DNA of 64,000 nucleotides from positions 1 through 64,000 of the forward strand of contig NZ_RCTF01000006.1 of NCBI RefSeq assembly GCF_003667445.1. Reading direction: 5' to 3'. The DNA comes from Xanthobacter tagetidis (GTDB taxonomy: Bacteria; Pseudomonadota; Alphaproteobacteria; Rhizobiales; Xanthobacteraceae). Shown piece after piece: positions 18,018 to 27,029 of the stretch. Under the pieces are notes generated by a model, which saw only the letters and a program-made list of their open reading frames with translations, searched no databases and had not been told where the DNA came from. The stretch's first letter is position 1; every line of letters begins with the position of its first letter. The position numbers and the translations under genes were made by a program.

Positions 18018-18998
18018 ATGCTCAAGCGCTGGAAGATATTGCTGTGCAGCCTTGCCGTGGCCGCGCTCGGCGGACTGGCCGGGCCGGCGCCGGCCACGGC
18101 CGCGTTCCCCGATCGTCCGATCACGCTGATCGTTCCGTGGGCGGCGGGAGGCGGGACCGACTCGGTGTCCCGCATGATCGCCGCGCTGCTGGAGAAGGAC
18201 TTCGGCCAGCCGGTGAACGTGGTGAACCGCACCGGCGGCAGCGGCGTCGTCGGCCACACGGCGATCGCCCAGGCCAAGCCCGACGGCTACACGATCGGCC
18301 TCATCACGCTGGAGATCAGCATGATGCACTGGGTCGGCCTCACCGACCTCACCTATGAGGGCTTCACGCCGCTGGCGCTGATGAACGTGGACCCCGCCGC
18401 CATCCACGTGAAGGCCGATTCCAAGTACAAGACGATGGCGGACCTGATCGCGGCCATCAAGGCCAATCCCGGCAAGATCACCTCTTCGGGCGCCGGGCAG
18501 GGCGGCGGCTGGCATCTCGCCATGGCGGGCATGCTGCGTTCGCTCGGCATCAATCCGAGCACCGTCACGTGGGTGCCGGCGACCGGCGCCGCGACCTCGC
18601 TGACCGACCTCGCCGGCGGCGGCATCGAGTTCGTCTCCTGCTCGCTGCCGGAGGCCGACGCGCTGACCAAGGCCGGGCGCGTGCGCACCCTCGCCTACAT
18701 GGACGACAAGCGCTCGCCGGTGGCGCCCGACGTGCCGACCCTGAAGGAGGCGGTGAACTCCGAATGGACCCTCGGCCTGTGGCGCGCCATGGTCGGGCCC
18801 AAGGGCATGCCGGCGGACATCGCGCAGAAGTACGAGGCCGCCTTCAAGAAGATCTTCGAGAGCAGCGAGTTCCAGGGCTTCATGAAGAACCGCGGCTTCG
18901 GCGCGGTCTACATGAATGCCGCCGACCTGAAGGCCTTCATGGCCAAGGACGACAAGGGCGCGGGCGAGGTGCTCAAGGACATGGGCCTCGCCAAATAG
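18018..18998 (+). CDS. Bug/TctC-type periplasmic solute-binding protein
   Basis: A 326-residue periplasmic binding protein of the tripartite tricarboxylate receptor family. It has a cleavable signal peptide (positive MLKRWK, hydrophobic core, cleavage near Ala29) and the family hallmark FPDRPITLIVPWAAGGGTD. The later PDGYTIGLITLE and VAPDVPTLKEA segments are also typical. AGAGAGGA precedes the ATG at 18018. It probably serves the TctBA permease encoded 4.2 kb upstream, since no other TTT permease is in the window. The separation by six unrelated genes suggests rearrangement. The gene ends the block that divides the hydrogenase genes. Confidence 0.93.
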   Translation: MLKRWKILLCSLAVAALGGLAGPAPATAAFPDRPITLIVPWAAGGGTDSVSRMIAALLEKDFGQPVNVVNRTGGSGVVGHTAIAQAKPDGYTIGLITLEISMMHWVGLTDLTYEGFTPLALMNVDPAAIHVKADSKYKTMADLIAAIKANPGKITSSGAGQGGGWHLAMAGMLRSLGINPSTVTWVPATGAATSLTDLAGGGIEFVSCSLPEADALTKAGRVRTLAYMDDKRSPVAPDVPTLKEAVNSEWTLGLWRAMVGPKGMPADIAQKYEAAFKKIFESSEFQGFMKNRGFGAVYMNAADLKAFMAKDDKGAGEVLKDMGLAK

Positions 18999-19083
18999 GC
19001 CCCAAATCCACGGACCGGCCACCTCGGCCGTCCCGGAACGCGGCCCGAGCGAATTGAAACGATTTGATCGGGCAATCGCCCTC

Positions 19084-19162
19084 TAAAGTATTGGGAGAGA
19101 ACGCGGTTTCCGTGTTCTCGCATCGAGGGATAAGGCCCGCCGCCCGGCGGGCCTTTTCTTTT
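19084..19162 (+). ncRNA. Candidate small RNA or leader: two hairpins plus U-tract
   Basis: After a promoter-like TTGATC (19064) and TAAAGT (19084, spacing short) come a 10-bp hairpin (arms at 19097-19106 and 19110-19119, one G-T pair), a short AC-rich linker and then a textbook terminator. The unit is about 70 nt and looks like a free small RNA. It could equally be the 3' end of the tctC transcript. No Rfam family is recognised. Confidence 0.35.
19132..19162 (+). terminator. Rho-independent terminator before hupD
   Basis: A perfect 10-bp stem AAGGCCCGCC / GGCGGGCCTT (19132-19141 and 19146-19155) with a 4-base loop is followed by TTCTTTT. It separates tctC transcription from the hydrogenase maturation operon. 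Confidence 0.85.
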
Positions 19163-19344
19163 GGCCGGACCGAAGGCAGGCCATGCCGATGCCGGCGCGT
19201 ACCCAACTTGGAAGCTTATCTTCCATTTTTACGGAATCTGATTAGGTTCTTTCCGACCCTTGGAGGGGCGGTCGAACGCGCCCGGTGGCAGGCAAGCAGC
19301 CAAGATCAACGCGCGGCGGTCGGAGACCGACCGCCTGGCGCGGG

Positions 19345-19360
19345 TGGCACGCTCCTTGAA
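19345..19360 (+). promoter_or_regulatory. Sigma-54 (-24/-12) promoter of hupD operon
   Basis: TGGCAC-GCTCC-TTGAA matches the RpoN consensus in its GG/-24 part and TTG/-12 part (A in place of the usual C after TTG). It lies 63 bp before the hupD start, the same geometry as the hupS promoter. It implies that the maturation operon is switched on together with hupSLC by HupR despite the 13-kb separation. Confidence 0.75.
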
Positions 19361-19422
19361 TTGAGCACTTCCAGACAGGCGGCGGCAGACCGCCAGAGGA
19401 AATGCGAGGGAGGAAAGCGCCC

Positions 19423-20043
19423 ATGGACGGCGAGCGCATACTCGTGCTCGGCATCGGCAACATCCTGTGGGCCGACGAGGGATTCGGCGTGCGGGTGGTG
19501 GAGGCGCTCCACGCCGGCCACGACTTCCCCGAGCGCGTCAGCCTGCTGGATGGCGGCACCCAGGGCCTCTATCTGCTGCCCTATCTGGAGGAGGCCGACG
19601 GCGTCGTCATCGTCGACGCCGTGGATTACGGCCTGCCCCCCGGCACGCTCCACATCCTCGCCGACGGCGACGTTCCGGCCGTGCTCGCCGCCCGCAAGGT
19701 GAGCCTGCACCAGACCGGCTTCCAGGAAATCCTGGCGCTGCTCGCGCTGCGCGGGCACACGCCGCGCCGCATGGTGCTGGTGGGCGTGCAGCCGGCGCTC
19801 CTGGACGATTACGGCGGCGGCCTCACCGACATCGTCGCCGCCAAGGTGCCCGACGCGGCGGCCGAGGTGCTGGCCGTGCTGGCGCGCGACTTCGGCGTCC
19901 ATCCGACACCGCGCCCGGCCCCAGGCCGCGACGCCCTCATCACCCAGGCGGTGGCCCGCGCGCCCTACGAGGCCGGCCGCCCCTCGCCGGAGGAGGCGTG
20001 CCGCATCGGCGATCCGCGCGTCCTTGCCGGCGCGCGGGACTGA
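19423..20043 (+). CDS. hupD: Hydrogenase maturation endopeptidase HupD
   Basis: A 206-residue nickel-dependent protease of the HyaD/HybD family. It removes the 15-residue C-terminal tail of HupL after nickel insertion. The nickel ligands are placed as in HybD: Glu19 in GIGNILWADEGFG, Asp65 in VIVDAVD and His96 in KVSLHQTG. The start at 19423 is preferred over an ATG 7 codons earlier because GGAGGA sits properly in front of it. The protein is longer at the C-terminus than HybD (about 40 extra residues rich in Arg and Ala). It is the first gene of an operon in which genes overlap or nearly touch through hypE. Confidence 0.95.
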   Translation: MDGERILVLGIGNILWADEGFGVRVVEALHAGHDFPERVSLLDGGTQGLYLLPYLEEADGVVIVDAVDYGLPPGTLHILADGDVPAVLAARKVSLHQTGFQEILALLALRGHTPRRMVLVGVQPALLDDYGGGLTDIVAAKVPDAAAEVLAVLARDFGVHPTPRPAPGRDALITQAVARAPYEAGRPSPEEACRIGDPRVLAGARD

Positions 20044-20049
20044 CCGGCC

Positions 20050-20385
20050 ATGTGCATCGGCACCCCCATGCGCCTCCTTGCCCGGGAGGGCCTGTCGGCC
20101 CGCTGCGCCGACGCCGCCGGACGGGTCGAGACCGTCGACCTGTCGCTGGTGCCGGAGGCCGCCGACGGCGACCACCTCCTCGTCTTCCAGGGCGCCGCGC
20201 GCCGGCTGATGGACGCCGAGGAGGCCCGCCTCGTCGCCGCCGCGCTCGAAGGCGTCGCGGCGCTCATGGCGGGCACCGCCGACGCCGCCGTGATCGACGC
20301 CGCCTTCGCCGACCTCGCCCACCGCGAGCCGGCGCTGCCGCCCCACCTCGCCGCCGCCTTCGCCGCCGGCCGAAAGGAAGCCTGA
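20050..20385 (+). CDS. hupF: HypC/HupF-family hydrogenase chaperone HupF
   Basis: A 111-residue HypC-like chaperone. The essential N-terminal Cys2 is in the signature MCIGTP. The beta-barrel segment is followed by an Ala-rich helical C-terminus longer than in HypC, the known distinction of HupF. In Rhizobium, HupF helps stabilise HupL during maturation, particularly at higher oxygen; that role is taken from the family. It lies 6 bp after hupD, and its stop overlaps the hupG start by one base (TGATG). The separate hypC is at 26725. Confidence 0.93.
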   Translation: MCIGTPMRLLAREGLSARCADAAGRVETVDLSLVPEAADGDHLLVFQGAARRLMDAEEARLVAAALEGVAALMAGTADAAVIDAAFADLAHREPALPPHLAAAFAAGRKEA

Positions 20386-20813
20386 TGACCACCCTCGACA
20401 CTCCTGCGCCCCGCGCGGCCGCCGCTGCCGCCCTCCACCCCTTGGTGCGGCGGCTGATCGAGGACCGCGGCTATGCCTTCGTCGAGACCGACGAGGCGCT
20501 GGCCGGCCTCGATGGGCGCGACCATTTCCTGTTCCTGCCGGCCCACGGCAAGACGCACCTGGAGACCCCCGACATCGCCGTGGTGCTGCCGGAACTGATC
20601 GCCGCGCTCGGCGGCGCCGCGCAGATCGGCGGCGCGGTGGCCGGGGCGAAGCTCGAAGCCAAGCTGCGCGACCGGCTCCAGCTCGCAGTGCCCGCTTTGG
20701 TGGTGGTGCGGCGCGGCGAGGCCATCGGTTCGGTCGCCCGCATGCGCGACTGGGATGAGTATCTCGCCCGGCTCGGCGCCGTCCTCGCCGCCCCCGTCCC
20801 CGCGACCCATTGA
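20385..20813 (+). CDS. hupG: Hydrogenase accessory protein HupG (HyaE family)
   Basis: A 142-residue thioredoxin-fold protein of the HyaE/HupG family that lacks the CxxC redox motif and acts as a chaperone for HupS or HupL. Segments HFLFLPAHGKTHLETPDIAVVLPEL and LRDRLQLAVPALVVVRRGEAIGSVARMRDW correspond to the family core (with the cis-Pro in VPALVV). It begins at ATG 20385, one base inside the hupF stop, and is followed 10 bp later by hupH. The first 15 residues are Ala/Pro-rich and probably flexible. Confidence 0.9.
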   Translation: MTTLDTPAPRAAAAAALHPLVRRLIEDRGYAFVETDEALAGLDGRDHFLFLPAHGKTHLETPDIAVVLPELIAALGGAAQIGGAVAGAKLEAKLRDRLQLAVPALVVVRRGEAIGSVARMRDWDEYLARLGAVLAAPVPATH

Positions 20814-20823
20814 GGACCGAGCG

Positions 20824-21669
20824 ATGCCCTCCAGCCCCTTCGCCACCCAGCCGCCGGTCGGCTTCGGCCCCGGCAGCCAGATCGGCGCCGACGACGGCCT
20901 CGAATATCTGCCGCTGCCCTCGGGCATGCGCACCTTCTCCGCCCACCTGCCCGAGGTGGAGGACCCCGCCCGCTTCGCGCCTGCGCTCCAGGCGGTCGCC
21001 GACATCCTCGCCGCGCTGAAGGACTGGACGGCGGGCACCACCGCCACCGTCCCGCTCTCCCATCTCGACGCCGCCAACCGCGCGCTGGTGAACGAGACCT
21101 TGGGCGAGGGCGAGGTGGCGGTGAAGGTCGCGGGCGAGGGCCGCGCCGTGGAGATCCAGGAGGCGACCTTCGCCGGCGTCTGGCGCCTGCGCGCCGCCGA
21201 CGGCACCGAGCGCGTGGAGGTGGGCGCGTTCCCGAAGGGCGCGCTGCTGCGCGCCTTCCCGGCGCGCTGGGAGGTCGATCTTGCGGCTCTGGAGCAGCCC
21301 ATGCCCGGCATCTTCAACGCCCCGCCGCTGCTGGTGGAGATCGCCCACCGCTCCGCCACCCGCCGGCCGGGCGACGCGCCCCACATCATCAACCTCTCGC
21401 TGCTGCCGCACACGCCGGAGGACCTGGCGCTGATCGAGCGGACGCTGGGCGAGGGCGCAACCACCATCCTCTCGCGCGGCTACGGCAACTGCCGGATCGA
21501 CGCCACCGCGACGCGCGATGTCTGGCGCGTGCGCTACTACAATTCCACCGACATGCTGATCCTCGACACCATCGAGGTCTCCGACGTGCCGGAGGTGGCG
21601 CTGGCCGCGCCCGAGGACATCGCCGATTCCGCCGAGCGCCTCGCCGAGGTGCTGGCGGCGATCTCGTGA
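20824..21669 (+). CDS. hupH: Hydrogenase expression protein HupH (HyaF family)
   Basis: A 281-residue protein of the HupH/HyaF family, needed for maturation of the small subunit in rhizobia. Two related halves are visible: LPEVEDPARF... and LLVEIAHRSATRRPGDAPHIINLSLLPHTPEDLALI, followed by SRGYGNCRIDATATRDVWRVRYYNSTDMLILDTIEV, a characteristic C-terminal signature. The start at 20824 follows GAGGACCGAGCG and the hupG stop; longer frames upstream lie inside hupG. hupJ follows 15 bp downstream. Confidence 0.93.
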   Translation: MPSSPFATQPPVGFGPGSQIGADDGLEYLPLPSGMRTFSAHLPEVEDPARFAPALQAVADILAALKDWTAGTTATVPLSHLDAANRALVNETLGEGEVAVKVAGEGRAVEIQEATFAGVWRLRAADGTERVEVGAFPKGALLRAFPARWEVDLAALEQPMPGIFNAPPLLVEIAHRSATRRPGDAPHIINLSLLPHTPEDLALIERTLGEGATTILSRGYGNCRIDATATRDVWRVRYYNSTDMLILDTIEVSDVPEVALAAPEDIADSAERLAEVLAAIS

Positions 21670-21684
21670 CGGCGTGAGGGCACC

Positions 21685-22539
21685 ATGAACCTGCATCGCG
21701 GCTTCGAAGGCTCCTATATGGGCGACAACGCCCGCCTCGCGCCCACCGCCCGGCTGGAGTGCAAGATCTGCTGGCACGTCTACGACCCGACGCAGGGCTG
21801 CGACACCTGGGACGTGCCGCCGGGCACGCCGTTCGCGGCGCTGCCGGACCACTGGCGCTGCCCGGTGTGCGACGGCGAGCGCACCCAGTTCATGGTGCTC
21901 GACCCCGGCCTGCCGCAGGAGGCCGCGCCCACGCCGGCCGCCGCCGCGCCGCAGGTCGATCCGCGCCTCGCGGCGCTGGTGGCGGCGGCGCCCGGGCGCT
22001 TCGAGGCGGCGTTCCGCGAGATCCATGCCGGCAAGATGAAGGGCGTGCCGTTCGTCAACGAGACGCTCTCGGTCAAGGCGCTCGGCTTCCGCATCCATGA
22101 CGGGCGCGGGCTCGGCGTGCTGGTGACGCCCTGGTTCATGAACCTGATCCTGCTGCCGGGGCCGGACGAGGACTGGTCCGGCGCGAAGACCGGCGAGAAG
22201 AGTCTGATGGACTTCGCCTCCGGCACCTACGAGTTCCTCGCCGCCGACCGTCCCGAGACCGGGCCCTACCGGGCCTGCTCGCTGTTCTCACCCATGTTCG
22301 ACTTCACCTCCATGCTGCAGGCGGTGGAGACCGCCGCCGCGGTGATCCCGGCTTTGCTCGACCCCGCCAACCGGGAGGACGGCACGCGCGCAGGCGAGAT
22401 CCGCCGCCGCGCGGAGCGGGCGGAGGCCGAGACGGACGACGCGCCGCCGCCCGACGCCGGCGCGGTCCCCGCCGACCTGTCGCGCCGCGCCATCATCTTC
22501 GGCCCCCGCGCCGACGCGCCGGAGGCGGACGCGTCATGA
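21685..22539 (+). CDS. hupJ: HupI-HupJ fusion: rubredoxin plus hydrogenase accessory
   Basis: 284 residues that combine two proteins usually encoded separately. Residues about 22-72 are a rubredoxin (HupI) with iron ligands Cys26, Cys29, Cys59 and Cys62 (LECKICWHVYD and WRCPVCDG). After an Ala/Pro linker, residues about 92-240 are HupJ (FREIHAGKMKGVPFVNETLSVKALGF... NLILLPGP... FSPMFDF). The last 45 residues are charged, Ala/Arg/Asp rich. Both parts are needed for small-subunit Fe-S assembly under oxygen in Rhizobium; the fusion keeps them equimolar. The stop overlaps the hupK ATG (ATGA). Confidence 0.93.
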   Translation: MNLHRGFEGSYMGDNARLAPTARLECKICWHVYDPTQGCDTWDVPPGTPFAALPDHWRCPVCDGERTQFMVLDPGLPQEAAPTPAAAAPQVDPRLAALVAAAPGRFEAAFREIHAGKMKGVPFVNETLSVKALGFRIHDGRGLGVLVTPWFMNLILLPGPDEDWSGAKTGEKSLMDFASGTYEFLAADRPETGPYRACSLFSPMFDFTSMLQAVETAAAVIPALLDPANREDGTRAGEIRRRAERAEAETDDAPPPDAGAVPADLSRRAIIFGPRADAPEADAS

Positions 22540-23732
22540 TCCACGCCCCCGCCGTCCTCGCCGCCATCGCCGTCGCCCCGTCCGCTCCGGACGGAGGATG
22601 GCGCGTGGCGCGGCGGATGGCGGCGGACCCGGCGCAGGTGCTGGTCGGCCGCGCGCCGCAGGAGGCGGCGACGCTCGCGCCCTTGATCTTCAACCTGTGC
22701 GGCGCCGCTCATGCCCGCGCCGCCGCGGCCGCGCTCGGCCTCGACCGGGAGGAGGACGCGCCCGCGCTCGCCCGGGCGGCGGCGCGCGAGCGCGCCCGCG
22801 ACCATGCCCGTGCCGTGCTGGTGGAGTGGCCGCGGGCGCTCGGCGAAGCGCCGGACCGCGCCAGCCTCGGCCTCCTCGCCCGTCCGGACGGCGCGCCGGC
22901 TTTGGCGCTCGCCCTTGTGGGGGAGGCGCGCGACCTCTGCGCCTTCTCCTTGGCTGAACTGGACGCCTGGCTCGCGGCCGGCGCGACCCAGACCGTCCGC
23001 CTCCTCGCCCGCCTGCGCCGCGAGACCGACCCCGCCTTCGGCCGCGCCGGTCTGCCGGTGCTCACGCCGCAGACGCTCGGCGCGATGATGGCCGCTCCGG
23101 ACGCCGACTGCCCCGACGCGCCCCCTCCCCCCTTGTGGGGGAGGGATGGGGTGGGGGGTGAAGCCGCCGCTCAAGTCCCTGCCGCCATGACTTCAGGCGG
23201 CCCGACAGCCCCCACCCTGCCCTCCCCCGCAAGGGGGGAGGGTGGCCGCGGTGCCCCGCCGGCCCAAAGCTCTCCGCCGCAAGCGGGAGAGGGAGACCTC
23301 GGCGGTGGACTGGCCCCGCTCCATTTCGAGACCGGCGCGCTGGCGCGCCTTGCGGAGACGCCGCTGTTCCGCGCTCTGCTGGCGCAGGAAGGCCCGACGC
23401 TGTTCGCGCGGCTCCTCGCCCGGCTGGCCGATGGCCTCGACGCGCTTTCCGGCGCGGCGGAGCCCGCGCTTTCCGCCCCGCCGGGCGTCGGCCTCGCCTT
23501 CGCGGCGCGCGGGCTGCTGGCCCATGGCGCGCGCGTTCACGCGGGGCGGGTCGCGTCCTATCGCGTGGTCTCGCCCAGCGCCTGGAACCTCGTCCCCGGC
23601 GGCCTCATGGAGCGCGCGCTGGCGGCGCTGCCGGCCGGAGCGGCGGGGGCGCGGCTCGCGCCGCTGCTGGTGTCGGCGATCAATCCGTGCGTCCCTGTGA
23701 GCTTCCCGGCGGCGGAGGCGGCCCATGCATGA
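22536..23732 (+). CDS. hupK: Hydrogenase accessory protein HupK, repeat-interrupted
   Basis: A 398-residue HupK, a scaffold related to HupL that helps assemble the Fe(CN)2CO unit. Degenerate large-subunit motifs remain: NLCGAAHA (Cys55) in place of L1 and NPCVPVSF (Cys385) near the C-terminus in place of L2. Residues about 196-257 (nucleotides ~23121-23305) are low-complexity Pro/Gly-rich sequence with the tell-tale PTLPSPARGEG. They are encoded by an intergenic-type palindromic repeat that has inserted in frame. The coding frame is intact and both flanks retain HupK character, so the protein may still work. It overlaps hypA by 8 bases. Confidence 0.9.
   Translation: MIHAPAVLAAIAVAPSAPDGGWRVARRMAADPAQVLVGRAPQEAATLAPLIFNLCGAAHARAAAAALGLDREEDAPALARAAARERARDHARAVLVEWPRALGEAPDRASLGLLARPDGAPALALALVGEARDLCAFSLAELDAWLAAGATQTVRLLARLRRETDPAFGRAGLPVLTPQTLGAMMAAPDADCPDAPPPPLWGRDGVGGEAAAQVPAAMTSGGPTAPTLPSPARGEGGRGAPPAQSSPPQAGEGDLGGGLAPLHFETGALARLAETPLFRALLAQEGPTLFARLLARLADGLDALSGAAEPALSAPPGVGLAFAARGLLAHGARVHAGRVASYRVVSPSAWNLVPGGLMERALAALPAGAAGARLAPLLVSAINPCVPVSFPAAEAAHA
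23121..23305 (+). repeat. Palindromic repeat element inserted in frame in hupK
   Basis: This stretch has C-run/G-run inverted repeats (CCCCTTGTGGGGGAGGGATG and CCTCCCCCGCAAGGGGGGAG) flanked by GGAGACCTCGG-like sequence. Related sequence occurs between hupR and hypC (26655-26690) and after the aminotransferase gene (35765-35800), both outside genes. Boundaries are approximate. Confidence 0.7.
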
Positions 23733-24066
23733 GATGGCTTTGTGCGAGAGCCTGCGCAGCGCGATCGAGGAAGCCGCCGTGCGCGAGCGCTTCGCGAAGG
23801 TCTCGCGCGTGCGCCTTTCCATCGGCCGCTTCGCGGGCGTCGAGGTGGAGGCGCTGCGCTTCGGCTTCGACATCGTCATGGCCGGTTCGCCCGCGGAGGG
23901 CGCCGAGCTGGTGGTGCTGGAGGAGGAGGGCACCGGCTGGTGCTTCGACTGCTGCGAGACCGTGCCGCTGGCGCACCGGCTCGCCCCCTGCCCGCGCTGC
24001 GGCGGCGAGCGCCTGGTGCCCAATGGCGGCACGGAGATGAAGATCAAGGACCTGGAGGTCACCTGA
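23725..24066 (+). CDS. hypA: Hydrogenase nickel incorporation protein HypA
   Basis: A 113-residue nickel metallochaperone. It starts [10 protein letters not shown], so the nickel-binding His2 is present. The zinc-finger cysteines are Cys73/Cys76 (CFDC) and Cys89/Cys92 (CPRC). It delivers nickel to HupL with HypB. The gene overlaps the end of hupK by 8 bases, and its stop overlaps the hypB ATG (TGATG), showing tight coupling. Length is normal for the family. Confidence 0.96.
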   Translation: MHEMALCESLRSAIEEAAVRERFAKVSRVRLSIGRFAGVEVEALRFGFDIVMAGSPAEGAELVVLEEEGTGWCFDCCETVPLAHRLAPCPRCGGERLVPNGGTEMKIKDLEVT

Positions 24067-25138
24067 TGTGCACGGTTTGCGGCTGTGGCGGCGACGGCGC
24101 CATCCTCTCCGACGGGCAGAGCAAGCAGACTCTCGCCCCCGACCATGATCACCCGCACGATCACGCGCATGGGCACGTCCACACCCATGCGGACGGCACC
24201 ACCCACAGCCACGGGCACGGGCACGACCATGTGCATCCGCACGGGCACGCACACACCCACGCGGACGGCACCACGCACGACCACGACCACGGCCACGGCC
24301 ACCCCCATGGCGGCGGGCACGACCATCGCCACGCCCACGACCACATCCATGAGGGCGAGGCGCGCACGCTGGACTATGGCGCCGGCCCCGCCCGCGCCCA
24401 TGCGCCCGGCCTCTCCCAGGCGCGCATGGTGGAGATCGAGACCTCGATCCTCGCCAAGAACGAGGCCCTGGCCGCGAAGAACCGCGCCCGCCTCGCCGAG
24501 GGCGGCGTGTTCGCGCTCAACCTGCTCTCCGGCCCCGGCGCCGGCAAGACGACGCTCCTGGTGGAGACGCTGAAGGCGCTCGCCGGCCGCCTGCCCGCCG
24601 CCGTCATCGAGGGCGACCAGCAGACCGACAACGACGCCCGCCGCATCCGCGAGACCGGCACGCCGGCGGTGCAGATCAATACCGGCAAGGGCTGCCACCT
24701 GGACGCCCACATGGTGGGCCATGCGCTCGACAAGCTGCCGCTGCCGCCCGGCGGCGTGTTGTTCATCGAGAATGTGGGCAACCTCGTCTGCCCGGCCGAC
24801 TTCGACCTCGGCGAGACCCACCGGGTGACCCTGGTGTCGGTCACCGAGGGCGACGACAAGCCGCTGAAATATCCCGATATCTTCGAGAGCGCGGACCTCG
24901 TCCTCATCACCAAGGCGGATCTCGCGCCCTATGTGGACACGAACCCGGAGGTGCTGGCCCACAACATCGCCCGCATCAATCCGCAGGCGAAGGTGCTCCG
25001 TGTATCGAGCCGCGCCGAGGACGGCCTTGCCTCCTGGCTCGCCTGGCTGGAGGAGGCCCGCGCCGCCCGCCTCGCCCGGCTCGCGGCGGCGGCGGAAGCC
25101 AAAGCCGGCGCGCTGCGCGCGGCCGCGGGGGGTGCGCG

Positions 25139-25142
<4 letters not shown>
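24066..25142 (+). CDS. hypB: Hydrogenase nickel incorporation GTPase HypB
   Basis: A 358-residue SIMIBI GTPase that stores nickel and drives its insertion. The N-terminal high-affinity nickel site is MCTVCGCG (Cys2, Cys5, Cys7). Residues 27-95 contain 30 histidines, nearly every second residue, with HTHADGTTH occurring twice (39-47 and 63-71), so the tract grew partly by internal duplication of about 24 residues. The GTPase domain follows: P-loop SGPGAGKTT (155-163), [20 protein letters not shown] and TKADL. The C-terminal ~25 residues are Ala-rich. The start at 24066 is fixed by the nickel motif and the overlap with hypA. Confidence 0.96.
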
Positions 25143-26614
<1,472 letters not shown>

Positions 26615-26724
26615 GGGGGGACGAATGCCGGCCGCCCGTCCTTCTTGCTCCACGCCCCTCCCCGGCCCTCCCCCGCACGCGGGAGAGGGGGAACGCCGCT
26701 CGAAGACCCTTTAGGAGCCCTGCC
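26615..26724. repeat. Palindromic repeat between hupR and hypC
   Basis: A 110-bp gap contains a C-run/G-run inverted repeat, CCTCCCCCGCACGCGGGAGA, at about 26669-26688. It is related to the element inside hupK. TTTAGGAG before hypC supplies the ribosome-binding site. The stem could act as a weak transcript attenuator or RNA stabiliser. Confidence 0.55.
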
Positions 26725-27018
26725 ATGTGCCTCGGCATTCCCGGACAGATCGTCGCCGTCGCCGACGCGGACGCCATGCTCTGCACCGTCGACGTCTCGG
26801 GCGTGCGGCGGGCGGTGGACGTGGCGTGCGTCGCCGCGCCCGGGCGCCCGCTCGACGAGCTCGTCGGCGCCTGGGTGCTGGTGCATGTGGGCTTCGCCAT
26901 GAGCGTCATCGACGAGGACGAAGCCGCCGCCACGCTGAAGGTGCTCACCGAGATCGGCGAGGCGGAGGCCGAGATGGCAGCCCTGCGCCTCGGCCTCGAC
27001 CAGAACGCGACCATCTGA
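26725..27018 (+). CDS. hypC: Hydrogenase maturation chaperone HypC
   Basis: A 97-residue HypC. MCLGIPGQIV with essential Cys2 binds the Fe(CN)2CO precursor together with HypD and delivers it to HupL. HVGFAMSVIDEDEAAATLKVL is the usual C-terminal family signature. The start is fixed by the Cys2 motif, with AGGAG seven bases upstream. hypD begins 11 bp after the stop. It differs from the longer HupF at 20050, which shares only the N-terminal fold. Confidence 0.95.
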   Translation: MCLGIPGQIVAVADADAMLCTVDVSGVRRAVDVACVAAPGRPLDELVGAWVLVHVGFAMSVIDEDEAAATLKVLTEIGEAEAEMAALRLGLDQNATI

Positions 27019-27029
27019 GGAGACGCGCC

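Noticed and set aside
19097..19119. Riboswitch upstream of hupD
   Set aside because: The hairpin is followed by a full terminator before the sigma-54 promoter of hupD, so it is not in the hupD leader; no known aptamer pattern was recognised.
19306..22098. Open frame of about 930 codons antisense to hupD-hupJ
   Set aside because: Runs across six well-supported genes on the other strand and has composition typical of GC-rich shadows (Arg/Gly/His/Ala).
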